Assembly (NCBI GenBank): GCA_050734155.1
Contig: JBOHUD010000023.1
Span: forward strand, 1-64,000
Source of the DNA: Aeolococcus sp050734155
Lineage (GTDB): Bacteria; Chloroflexota; Dormibacteria; Aeolococcales; Aeolococcaceae
Direction: 5' to 3'
Length of the DNA: 64,000 nucleotides
In this document: piece by piece, positions 34,810-42,681 of the stretch
How the letters are laid out: every line of letters begins with the position of its first letter
Position numbering within the stretch: the first letter of the stretch is position 1
Position numbers and translations under genes: made by a program
Notes under the pieces: model-generated
The model's database searches: none
What the model was told of the DNA's origin: nothing
Seen by the model: only the letters and a program-made list of their open reading frames with translations

Positions 34810-35090
34810 GCGACCCCACCGAGTGGATCGCGCGGTTGGTCGTGGAGCTCGCCGCCAGCGGCGCTGAGGCTGTGAGCGTCGACATCGTCGACGCGTCGAC
34901 GGTGGGGGCGCTCCTGCGCCTCGCCCGGGACGTGGCCCACGGCAGCGAGCGGTTCAACGCTCCGCTGAGCACCTACGTCGCCGGGCGGTACGTGGCCGCA
35001 CGCGTGGCCGCGGGTGTCGATCAGGCGACCGCCATCGCCGAGGTCGAGCAGGCGGTCACCCGGGTGCTGGGGGCGCCTCCCCCAGGGTGA
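34806..35090 (+). CDS. DUF6457-domain small protein
   Basis: A 94-residue helical acidic protein starting MSDPTEWIARLVVELAASG and ending in a proline-rich tail. It resembles the DUF6457 family, small proteins found near molybdenum cofactor genes. The ATG overlaps the selB stop (ATGA), so it is translated with selB. Its 3' end overlaps the convergent mobA gene by 35 bp. No enzymatic motif is visible; a role in Moco or Sec enzyme maturation is inferred from position only. Confidence 0.7.
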   Translation: MSDPTEWIARLVVELAASGAEAVSVDIVDASTVGALLRLARDVAHGSERFNAPLSTYVAGRYVAARVAAGVDQATAIAEVEQAVTRVLGAPPPG

Positions 35091-35673
35091 CCAGGTCGTC
35101 CGCGCAGTTGAGATTGACGGCAAAGCGCCCCGCGCGCTGGTCGGCGAGGAGGTCGGCGACGTCGATGGTTCGCACCCGCAGGTCGTCGAGGACGGCGCGC
35201 ATCCGCAGGCGGCCCCCGGCGAGCGCGCCCGCCATCGCCGGAAGTGCGGAGCGCGCGTACACGGCGTGGAGCGGCTCCAACCCGTTGACGCTCAGGGGCA
35301 CGACCGCGTCGTCCTCGGTGCTGCACGCGGCCGCCAGCAGGGCGAGGAGCTCGGCGTCGAGCCACGGCATGTCGACCGCGACGACGGCGGTGAGGTCGTG
35401 TGGTGAGGCACGCAGCCCGGAGACGATCCCGGAGAGCGGGCCGGCGGCGACGCTCTCCGGGACCGAGGCGCAGCCGGACACGGTCAGCGGCCGCTCCCCG
35501 GGGGCCAGCAGCACCGGGTCCGAGACCGCGCGCAGGCGGCGGGCGGCGCGGTCGACGAGGCGCTCGCCGTCCACCACCAGCACCGCCTTGTCCACTCCCA
35601 TCCGCCGGCTGCGGCCGCCGCAGAGGATCAGGCCGGTGAGCGGCGGCGCCGCGACACGGTCGGCGCGCATCAT
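35056..35673 (-). CDS. mobA: Molybdenum cofactor guanylyltransferase
   Basis: A 205-residue nucleotidyltransferase. The signature LILCGGRSRRMGVDKAVL and the VVAVDMPWLDAELL segment match MobA. It attaches GMP to molybdopterin to form the bis-MGD cofactor required by FDH. It is divergent from moeA with only 17 bp between the annotated start codons, so one of the two probably starts slightly further in. Confidence 0.92.
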   Translation of the reverse strand: MMRADRVAAPPLTGLILCGGRSRRMGVDKAVLVVDGERLVDRAARRLRAVSDPVLLAPGERPLTVSGCASVPESVAAGPLSGIVSGLRASPHDLTAVVAVDMPWLDAELLALLAAACSTEDDAVVPLSVNGLEPLHAVYARSALPAMAGALAGGRLRMRAVLDDLRVRTIDVADLLADQRAGRFAVNLNCADDLVTLGEAPPAPG

Positions 35674-35690
35674 GGTCTGATGATGACGCC

Positions 35691-36923
35691 ATGGTGAGCG
35701 TCGCTCGTCCCCCGAGCGCGGCGATGAGCGTCGCGGACGCCCGCGCGAAGCTGCTGGAAGGGCTGTGCCCGCTGCCCGGCGAGGACGTGACGCTGACCCT
35801 CGCGCTCGGCCGGGTCCTGGCCGGCGAGGTGCGCGCGCAGACCGACCTGCCGGGCACCGACAACTCGGCCATGGACGGCTACGCGGTGGTCTCCGCAGAG
35901 ATCGCCGGCGCCACGGCCACCTCCCCGGTGCGGCTGGCGCGGGGAGCAGAGAGCCGAGCCGGCCACCCGGCGCCCGAGCACCGAGCGGGCACCGCCACTC
36001 TCATCGCCACCGGCGCCCCGATTCCACGCGGCGCCGACGCGGTCGTCGCCTTCGAGCAGACGGAGCAGGAAGGCGCTGCGGTGGTGTTCGCGGCCGAGGC
36101 AGACTCTGGCCAGCACATCCGCAACCGCGGCGAGGACATCTGCGCGGGAACCGTTGTCATGGCGGCGGGCCGGCGGCTGCGCAGCGTCGACCTCGGCGTG
36201 TGTGCCGCCGCCGGGCTGGCGCGCGTTCGTGTGGCGCGGCGGCCGCGCGTGGCCCTGCTCAGCAGCGGTGACGAGCTGGTCGAGCCGGGCACGGCGCCGC
36301 AGCCGCACCAGGTCACCGACGTCAACAGCGCCATGCTCGCCGCGGCGGTGCAGGAGGCGGGCGGGGTGCCCGTGCCCCTGGGCGTGGTCGGCGACGATCG
36401 CAGCGCCGTGCTGCTCGCCCTGGAGAAGGCCCGTGACAGCGCCGACCTGGTGGTGAGCAGCGCCGGGGTGAGCATGGGCGGGCATGACCATGTCCGCGAC
36501 TGCGTTGCCCAGCTCGGCTCGGTCGATCTCTGGACGGTGGCGATGCGTCCCGGCAAGCCGCTGGTCATCGGCCGGGTCGGCCAGACGCCCTTCGTGGGAC
36601 TGCCCGGCAACCCGGTGAGCAGCGCGGTGACCTTCCTGCTCTTTGCGCGGGCCGCGATCCTGGCCCTGCAGGGCGCCGACCGGCTGCTGCCCCGGACATT
36701 GCCGGTGGTCCTCGGCGAGCCGTTCGAGAAGCCCGCTCACCTGGAGACCTACCTGCGGGTGCGTCTGGAGAGCAACGGACGCGACCTCGTGGCGCGCTCC
36801 AGCGGTGGCCAGGGGTCGGCGATGATGCACGGGCTGGGCGCCGCGGAGGCGCTGCTGGTGCTGCCCGTTGGCGGCAGCTCCTTTCCCTGCGGTGCACCGG
36901 CAACGGCCCTGCAGCTGCCATGA
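35691..36923 (+). CDS. moeA: Molybdopterin molybdenumtransferase
   Basis: A 410-residue MoeA. Hallmarks are DNSAMDGYAVVSAEIAG, TGAPIPRGADAVVAFEQTE, LSSGDELVEPG, the MoCF_biosynth region DLVVSSAGVSMGGHDHV and VGLPGNPVSSAVTF. It inserts molybdate into adenylated molybdopterin. The start at 35691 could instead be an internal ATG at 35727, given the tight divergent junction. Its stop overlaps moaA (ATGA). Confidence 0.94.
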   Translation: MVSVARPPSAAMSVADARAKLLEGLCPLPGEDVTLTLALGRVLAGEVRAQTDLPGTDNSAMDGYAVVSAEIAGATATSPVRLARGAESRAGHPAPEHRAGTATLIATGAPIPRGADAVVAFEQTEQEGAAVVFAAEADSGQHIRNRGEDICAGTVVMAAGRRLRSVDLGVCAAAGLARVRVARRPRVALLSSGDELVEPGTAPQPHQVTDVNSAMLAAAVQEAGGVPVPLGVVGDDRSAVLLALEKARDSADLVVSSAGVSMGGHDHVRDCVAQLGSVDLWTVAMRPGKPLVIGRVGQTPFVGLPGNPVSSAVTFLLFARAAILALQGADRLLPRTLPVVLGEPFEKPAHLETYLRVRLESNGRDLVARSSGGQGSAMMHGLGAAEALLVLPVGGSSFPCGAPATALQLP

Positions 36924-37966
36924 CCGCGGCGCGCGGCCCCGCAGCCGCACCTGCCAGCCCTGAGGCGGGGATCAGAGACCTGTACTCGCGGGCGCTGCGT
37001 GACGTGCGCATCTCGGTCACCGATCGATGCAACTTCCGCTGCACCTATTGCATGCCGCGCGCCTCGTTCGGCCCCGGTCATCGCTTCCTGGGCCGCGAGC
37101 AGCGGCTGACCGCAGTCGAGATCGTCCGCCTTGGTGCACTGCTGGTGCGCCTGGGCACGCGCAAGATCCGGCTCACCGGCGGAGAGCCGCTGCTGCGCGA
37201 CGACCTCGAGGAGATCGTCCGCGGGCTGGCTGGAACCGGCGTCGCCGACCTGGCGCTGACCACCAACGGCAGCCTGCTGGAGCGCCGGGCGGCACGGCTG
37301 CGCAGGGCCGGCCTGCACCGCCTCACCGTCAGCCTCGACAGCCTCGACCCGGCGGTGCACGTGCGGATGAGCGACAGCGGCGTCGGCATCGAAACGGTCC
37401 TCGCGGGAATCCGAGCGGCGACGGAGGCGGGATTCGCGCCGATCAAGCTCAATTGTGTCCTGCGACGGGGAATCAACGACGAGGCGGTGGAGCAGTTGGT
37501 GGATTTCGCCCGCGCCAATCGCCACACCCTGCGCTTCATCGAGTACATGGACGTCGGCGAGAGCAACCGGTGGTCCCGCGCGGACGTGGTGCCCGCCGCT
37601 GAGGTGGTGGCTCGGGTGTCGGCGCGACACGAGCTGAACGAGCCTGCCCGGGATGATCCGGCCGACGTCGCCCAGACATACCGATTCGCCGATGACCTCG
37701 GCGAGGTGGGGGTCATCGCCTCGGTGACCCAGCCCTTCTGCGGGGCCTGCACACGCCTGCGGGTGAGCGCCGACGGCAGGTTGCACACCTGCCTCTTCGC
37801 CAGCACCGGAACCGACATCCTCGCCGCGCTCCGCGGTGGGGACGACGCCGAGGTGGAACGGATCATCCGCCACACCTGGATGGCTCGCACCGACCGCTAC
37901 TCGGAGCGGCGCGGCGAGGACGTGCCCGGGCGGCGTCGTGTCGAGATGTCGTACATCGGCGGATGA
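36920..37966 (+). CDS. moaA: GTP 3',8-cyclase
   Basis: A 348-residue radical-SAM enzyme. The N-terminal cluster is in CNFRCTYCMP and the second in PFCGACTRLRVSADGRLHTC; KIRLTGGEPLLRDDL is the SAM-binding stretch. MoaA catalyses the first step of molybdopterin synthesis. The C-terminal GG of the family is present (SYIGG). Overlapping ATGA junctions on both sides tie it to moeA and the moaD-like gene. Confidence 0.95.
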   Translation: MTAARGPAAAPASPEAGIRDLYSRALRDVRISVTDRCNFRCTYCMPRASFGPGHRFLGREQRLTAVEIVRLGALLVRLGTRKIRLTGGEPLLRDDLEEIVRGLAGTGVADLALTTNGSLLERRAARLRRAGLHRLTVSLDSLDPAVHVRMSDSGVGIETVLAGIRAATEAGFAPIKLNCVLRRGINDEAVEQLVDFARANRHTLRFIEYMDVGESNRWSRADVVPAAEVVARVSARHELNEPARDDPADVAQTYRFADDLGEVGVIASVTQPFCGACTRLRVSADGRLHTCLFASTGTDILAALRGGDDAEVERIIRHTWMARTDRYSERRGEDVPGRRRVEMSYIGG

Positions 37967-38316
37967 GCGAGATGGAGGCGGTGGCATCCGCCCAGGCGCC
38001 GCCCGCACCGGGCAGCGTTCGCGTGCTCTTCTTCGGCTCACTTGGGGAGCGGATGGGCAGGGAGGTCATGGTCGCGACCCCCGGCCAGACGGTGGGCGAC
38101 GTCTGGGAAGCGGCAACCGCACACTGTGCCGGCGGGCCGCCCAGCCGCGCCGGGCTGCTCTGCGCGCGCAACCTCGAATACTGCACCTGGCACGATGTGG
38201 TGCAGCCCGGCGACGAGCTGGCATTCATGCCACCGGTGTGTGGCGGTTCGACGGATCAGGGCTGCGTCATCGGCACCATGGCCGGCGCGGCGCCGCTGAC
38301 CTGGTCGCAGGGGTGA
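37963..38316 (+). CDS. MoaD-like sulfur-carrier protein with a C-terminal tail
   Basis: A 117-residue beta-grasp protein. The core (VRVLFFGSLGERMGREVMV to DELAFMPPVCGGS) matches MoaD, including the PPVCGG motif. MoaD must end in Gly-Gly, but here about 22 residues follow (STDQGCVIGTMAGAAPLTWS). An N-terminal extension of about 17 residues is also present. It may need proteolytic trimming, or the tail may be a recent extension. It overlaps moaA and the MOSC gene. No moaE is nearby. Confidence 0.8.
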   Translation: MSEMEAVASAQAPPAPGSVRVLFFGSLGERMGREVMVATPGQTVGDVWEAATAHCAGGPPSRAGLLCARNLEYCTWHDVVQPGDELAFMPPVCGGSTDQGCVIGTMAGAAPLTWSQG

Positions 38317-39092
38317 GCGCGAATGTCGCCTGGCTGTGCATGACGCCCGTCAAGGGCATGCGCATCCAGCAGGTCGACGAGCTGCGGCTCGAACGGCACG
38401 GGGCTCACAACGACCGCCGCTTTGTGATCACCGACGAGCGGGCCCACCTGGTCAACGGCAAACACCTCGGTGTGCTGATGCAGCTCGTCGCCATGTGCGA
38501 CGAGCCCGCCACCACGCTCACCGTCCGGTTTCCCGACGGGATGGTGGTCACCGACCGGGTGAGGCTGGGCGAGACGCAGGCGATGACCGCGTACGGGGAG
38601 CCCCGAGCGGTCCGAGCGGTGCTGGGCCCGTGGTCGGCTGCGCTCTCGCGCTGGGCCAGGCATGAGCTGCGCATCGTCCAGCCGGTCGACCCCGCCGACG
38701 GGATCGACCGGCGCCGGCGGGGCGGGGTGACGCTGCTGTCGGTGGCATCTGTGGACTGGCTCGCCGGGGCCGCGGCCGTTGCCGAGGTCGACGCACGCCG
38801 CTTTCGCATGACGATCGGCGTGGGCGGCGTCGACGCGTTCGCCGAGGACCGCTGGCCGGGCCGGGCGATCGGCGTCGGAAGCGCCTCGGTGAGGGTCGGC
38901 GGCAACGTCGGGCGCTGCGCGGTGACCACCAAGAATCCGAGCACCGGCGCTGCCGACCTGCGGACCCTGCATGTTCTCGCCCGCTGGCGCGGGGAGGTCG
39001 ACTCCTCTGAGTCGCTGCCATTCGGGGTGTGGGGGGAGGTTGTGGTTCCCGGCGTTGTGCGCCTGGGTGACGCGCTCGACGGGCTGGACTGA
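38313..39092 (+). CDS. MOSC-domain protein
   Basis: A 259-residue protein with an N-terminal MOSC_N beta barrel (TPVKGMRIQQVDELRLERHG; DRRFVITDERAHLV) and a C-terminal MOSC domain with the conserved cysteine in GNVGRCAVTTKNPSTGAADL. MOSC proteins bind molybdopterin and handle sulfur on Moco or reduce N-hydroxylated compounds. The GTG at 38313 overlaps the moaD stop in GTGA, linking it to the Moco operon. Confidence 0.87.
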   Translation: MSANVAWLCMTPVKGMRIQQVDELRLERHGAHNDRRFVITDERAHLVNGKHLGVLMQLVAMCDEPATTLTVRFPDGMVVTDRVRLGETQAMTAYGEPRAVRAVLGPWSAALSRWARHELRIVQPVDPADGIDRRRRGGVTLLSVASVDWLAGAAAVAEVDARRFRMTIGVGGVDAFAEDRWPGRAIGVGSASVRVGGNVGRCAVTTKNPSTGAADLRTLHVLARWRGEVDSSESLPFGVWGEVVVPGVVRLGDALDGLD

Positions 39093-39138
39093 TGTGGAGC
39101 CGCTGACCTGGCCTGCCGCTGTCCGCCGACGTCGTCCC

Positions 39139-39154
39139 CCTGGTCGCGACCAGG
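39139..39154. terminator. Palindromic hairpin between convergent genes
   Basis: A perfect 16-bp inverted repeat CCTGGTCG-CGACCAGG lies between the MOSC stop and the convergent membrane-protein stop. It may act as a bidirectional terminator; no T-run is present. Confidence 0.45.
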
Positions 39155-40267
39155 TCATGCCCGGCCCTCGCGGGCCAGCGCGCCAGCTGCCGGCTGGTGA
39201 TGGAGAACAGGCGCGGCGGTCAGGGCCGAGGCCACCGCGAGCACGCTGAGAGCCGACCAGACGAGGCCGCCGCCCCACAGTTCCGGCTTCCAGCCGAGCC
39301 CGTGATCGTGCAGGGCGACACCGAGCAGGAAGATTCCCCAGAACAGTGGCGGGCCGATCCCGGCGAACGCCAGCAGCGCCGTCCGGCGCGCGGGACCCGG
39401 CCTGAGCATCGTCGCGGCGACGCACACCGCGGCGGTGCCCACCAGCCCGAGCGCGACCAGACCAGGGTCGTTGAATCCCTGCAACGCCTGGAGCAGAACG
39501 ATCTGGACGCCCATCACGATCGCCGCCATCGAGGCGGTGACCCGGAACCGGCGCGCCAGCAGCAGCAGCGGCACGAAGAGGGTGAGGCTGCCGATCATGA
39601 ACGCGGCAACGCCGGCTTCGACGTTCAGGTTGGAGGTGAGGTCGCTGATGGGACGGATGAAGCCGATGCCCAGGGCGGCGTTGACGCTGACGAAGGCGTT
39701 CTGCCGAAGCTGGGCGAACTCCTGGAGGATGAAGATGGTCAGACAGCCGGCCAGCGCGGCCGAGCCGATCGCCGGGAGCAGGTCGGAGAACGGCGAATCC
39801 TGGCTGCGCTCCGGGTCATCCCAGGCGGCGCGCAGCGGGGCGGTGATGATCAGCAGACCTCCCGTGAACAGCCCGAGATGAGTGGGGCTGAGAAGGGCAC
39901 CGATGCTCCTCTCGATGCCGAAGAGCAGGTGCCAGGTTGCGTCACCCGCGCCACTGGCGAGGAAGATGACCACTCCGGCCACCGCGGGCGCGTAGCCGGG
40001 CGGAATCGCTTCCCGCCAGGAGCGCTGCGGTGCTCTGCGGCGCCAGACCGACAGGCAGATCCAGCTCGCGGACGCGGCAAACCCCGAGTAAAGCGCGGCA
40101 TGCCAGGGTGTGAAGAAGGTCTCCACCAACGTGCCCGTGTTGTGCGCCCAGCCGTCGAGGAAGATTCCCAGGACGAGCCAGCTGGCCAGGCCCAGGGTGA
40201 TGGCGTCCTCCCTCGGGCTCATCCGGCGTCGCCGGCTCGGGTCCCACCGATCGACCGCTTGCATCAC
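39155..40267 (-). CDS. Multi-pass membrane protein of unknown function
   Basis: A 370-residue protein with about nine or ten hydrophobic helices. Recurrent features are membrane-embedded His and polar pairs (WLVLGIFLDGWAHNTG; FFTPWHAALYSGF; SGAGDATWHLLFGIE; LLSPTHLGLFTGGLL), which could bind a metal or haem. No family was recognised with confidence. It lies alone between the Moco operon and the two-component system. Confidence 0.7.
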   Translation of the reverse strand: MMQAVDRWDPSRRRRMSPREDAITLGLASWLVLGIFLDGWAHNTGTLVETFFTPWHAALYSGFAASASWICLSVWRRRAPQRSWREAIPPGYAPAVAGVVIFLASGAGDATWHLLFGIERSIGALLSPTHLGLFTGGLLIITAPLRAAWDDPERSQDSPFSDLLPAIGSAALAGCLTIFILQEFAQLRQNAFVSVNAALGIGFIRPISDLTSNLNVEAGVAAFMIGSLTLFVPLLLLARRFRVTASMAAIVMGVQIVLLQALQGFNDPGLVALGLVGTAAVCVAATMLRPGPARRTALLAFAGIGPPLFWGIFLLGVALHDHGLGWKPELWGGGLVWSALSVLAVASALTAAPVLHHQPAAGALAREGRA

Positions 40268-40382
40268 GTCTCCTCCTGGCCATCCATTCCCGGCTGCTCC
40301 GGTGGAGGCATCGTGGGGCTCGGCAGCTCAGCCCTTCGTCCTCCTCAGTGGCCAATCCGGCTCATCATTTGGGAGGAGATGT

Positions 40383-40398
40383 GACCGCGGCGGCGGTC
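40383..40398 (-). terminator. Hairpin after the two-component operon
   Basis: GACCGC-GGCG-GCGGTC, a 6-bp stem with a tetraloop, starts four bases after the response-regulator stop on the minus strand. It is a weak intrinsic-terminator candidate without a U-tract. Confidence 0.35.
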
Positions 40399-40401
40399 GC
40401 C

Positions 40402-41055
40402 TCAGCTGACCCGCGGCTCGACCACTCCCATCTCGTACGCGAGCACCACGGCCTGCACTCGGTCACGCAGTCCCAACTTGTCGAGCATGTGGGCGACGTG
40501 GGTCTTGACCGTGGTCTCGCTGAGGAAGAGCTTCTTCGCCACCTCCTGGTTGCTCAGCCCACGGGCGACCAGCAGGAGCACCTCTCGTTCACGCTCGGTG
40601 AGGCTGGCGATGTCGGCCGAGGAGGGCAGCGCGTGGCGCCCGGAGAAGCGCGCGATCAGGCGTCGGGTCACCGACGGCGCCAGGATGGCGTCGCCTGACG
40701 CCGCCACCCGAACGGCGCGGATCAGGTCATCGGCGGGTGCATCCTTGACCAGGAACCCAGACGCTCCGGCGCGCAGGGCCTCATACACGTACTCGTCGAG
40801 GTCGAAAGTGGTGAGGATCACGATGCGTGGCGGCGCTGCTGCGGCGCAGAGGTGCCGGGCAGCTTCCAGCCCATCCATGGTGGGCATGCGGATGTCCATG
40901 AGGATCACGTCGGGTGCGAGGACCCGTGCCCTGGCGATCGCCTCCTGGCCGTCGCCCGCCTCGCCGACCACCTCGATGTCGACCTCACCCTCGAGGATGG
41001 CCCGCAGCCCGGCCCGCACCAGGACCTGATCGTCGGCGACGAGCACGCGGATCAT
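40402..41055 (-). CDS. NarL/FixJ-type response regulator
   Basis: A 217-residue regulator. The receiver domain has the acidic pair (VADDQ), phosphoacceptor Asp54 in VILMDIRMP and Lys in FLVKDAPADDL. The LuxR-type helix-turn-helix is LTEREREVLLLVARGLSNQE then LSETTVKTHVAHMLDKLGL. Its ATG overlaps the histidine-kinase stop, so the two form a cognate pair. The target promoters are unknown. Confidence 0.94.
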   Translation of the reverse strand: MIRVLVADDQVLVRAGLRAILEGEVDIEVVGEAGDGQEAIARARVLAPDVILMDIRMPTMDGLEAARHLCAAAAPPRIVILTTFDLDEYVYEALRAGASGFLVKDAPADDLIRAVRVAASGDAILAPSVTRRLIARFSGRHALPSSADIASLTEREREVLLLVARGLSNQEVAKKLFLSETTVKTHVAHMLDKLGLRDRVQAVVLAYEMGVVEPRVS

Positions 41056-42200
41056 GTCGTGGGTGACTCGAGCGGCAGCCGTGCCACGACACGGAACCCG
41101 CGTTCGAGGGGCCCCGCGAGGAAATCGCCGCCGAGCAGGCTGACACGCTCGCGCATGCCGGCCACCCCATTGCCTCCTGAGCCACCGCGGCCTCCACCCC
41201 GACCGTCGTCACAGACCTCGACTGTCAGCTCGCGGGGGCCGTAGGTGACGTTGACCACCGCCCTGGCGGCAGCCGCATGCTTGAGCACGTTGGTGAGCGA
41301 TTCCTGGACCAGGCGATAGGCCGACAGCTCCACGCCCGGGGGAAGCGCGTGGCGGTTGCCGGTGATGCTCACGTCGACGGCCAGGCCCGCCTTGCGGACG
41401 TCGTCGATGAGCGACCCGAGCTGGTCGAGGCCCGGCTGTGGTTCCAGGGCAGCGTGGTCATCGCCGGGACAGTGCAGCACACCGACCACCCGGCGCAGGT
41501 CGGACAGCGCCCGCCGTCCGGTCTGCTCGATCACATCAAACGCCGCCACGGCCTGGGCAGGATCGCGTCGGGCGAGGCGCCCCCCGGCGGTGGCCTGGAG
41601 GACCATCACGCTGACACTGTGGGCGATCACATCGTGGAGCTCTCTGGCGATGTGGGTTCGTTCCTCGGCAGCCGCCTCGCGCGCCAGCAGCGCTCCCCGA
41701 TCCTCGAGCTGGGTCAGGTACGCCCGCCTGGTGCGCACCCCGTAGCCCAGCACCGCCGGGGACGCGAAGAGCAGCCCGTTGTAGGGCAGGTCGGAGAGGT
41801 TGACGTGCCCCTGGTTGTGCCAGCTGAGCAGGATGCCGGCGGTCATCCCGGCCAGCAGCCCCACCACGGCGGTGGCGACCAACCACGTCCCCAACTCCCG
41901 GGTGAAGGCGGTGTAGAGCGCCGCGAGCAGGGCGAAGTTCTCGAAGAAGGAGTTGTTGAACCCGAGGATGAGGTTGCCGATCAGGGCTGCGCCGATGAGC
42001 CATACGATCGGGATTGGCCAGCGGCGGCGCAGGGTCACCGGCACAGTTATCAGCGCGATCATCAGGGCGTGCAGCGCCGAGAGCGTGCCCGTCTGTTGGG
42101 AGGTCAGCAGATCGGCGCTGCCCATGAGCAGGAGCGCCAGGGCGCCGTCGACGAAGGGAGCCGGGATCGAGCGGACGCGGTGCCAGAGGTCGGTGAACAT
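41052..42200 (-). CDS. Sensor histidine kinase (HisKA_3 type)
   Basis: A 382-residue kinase. Four or five membrane helices occupy the N-terminal third (DGALALLLMGSADLLTS; WPIPIVWLIGAALIG). The dimerisation helix with the phospho-His is RELHDVIAHSVSVMV (His189), and the ATPase domain has SAYRLVQESLTNVLKHA and VCDDGRGG. No extracytoplasmic sensor domain is visible. It is coupled with the NarL-type regulator; such pairs often sense membrane or antibiotic stress. Confidence 0.93.
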   Translation of the reverse strand: MFTDLWHRVRSIPAPFVDGALALLLMGSADLLTSQQTGTLSALHALMIALITVPVTLRRRWPIPIVWLIGAALIGNLILGFNNSFFENFALLAALYTAFTRELGTWLVATAVVGLLAGMTAGILLSWHNQGHVNLSDLPYNGLLFASPAVLGYGVRTRRAYLTQLEDRGALLAREAAAEERTHIARELHDVIAHSVSVMVLQATAGGRLARRDPAQAVAAFDVIEQTGRRALSDLRRVVGVLHCPGDDHAALEPQPGLDQLGSLIDDVRKAGLAVDVSITGNRHALPPGVELSAYRLVQESLTNVLKHAAAARAVVNVTYGPRELTVEVCDDGRGGGRGGSGGNGVAGMRERVSLLGGDFLAGPLERGFRVVARLPLESPTT

Positions 42201-42339
42201 CAGGGATCAGTCGCGAGGGTAGCGTCTCGGCCTCCGCCAGGCGTCATCCCTGCGGACGACATCGGTGTCATCCCTGTCCATTTCCCGCCGAGCCGTTCGT
42301 CGTCGGGTCATGATCAACCCTCTTTTGGAGGCTGTCGTG

Positions 42340-42681
42340 ATGGAGTACATGGTCTTGCTGTCCCGCGGGGAATGGGAGGACAACGCGCCCGAGGATGAGC
42401 GCAACCGGACGTACCAGGAGATTCAACAGTGGTGGGGCCGGCTCGCCGCTGAGGGCAAGATCGTCGGGGGTCACCAGCTGCAGCACCCCGACACCGCCAC
42501 CACCGTGGTGCTGCGCGGCGGTAAGTCGACCGTCGTCGACGGGCCCTTCATGGAGGCGAAGGAGGTGATCGGGGGTTACGGCATCTTCGATGTTGCCGAC
42601 CTCGACGAGGCGATCGCGCTGGTCCGCACCTTCCCGTCGCCGAGCGGCGCCGTGGAGATCCGCCCTGTCGTCGTCCGCTGA
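42340..42681 (+). CDS. YCII/DGPF-domain protein, partner of ECF42
   Basis: A 113-residue YCII-related protein with the DGPF motif in STVVDGPFMEAKEVIGGYGI. The ATG at 42340 has GGAG nine bases upstream; an upstream ATG at 42310 is less well placed. DGPF proteins are the standard genomic partners of ECF42 sigma factors, which follow here. The 3' end overlaps the sigma-factor frame. Its biochemical role is unresolved in the family. Confidence 0.9.
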   Translation: MEYMVLLSRGEWEDNAPEDERNRTYQEIQQWWGRLAAEGKIVGGHQLQHPDTATTVVLRGGKSTVVDGPFMEAKEVIGGYGIFDVADLDEAIALVRTFPSPSGAVEIRPVVVR

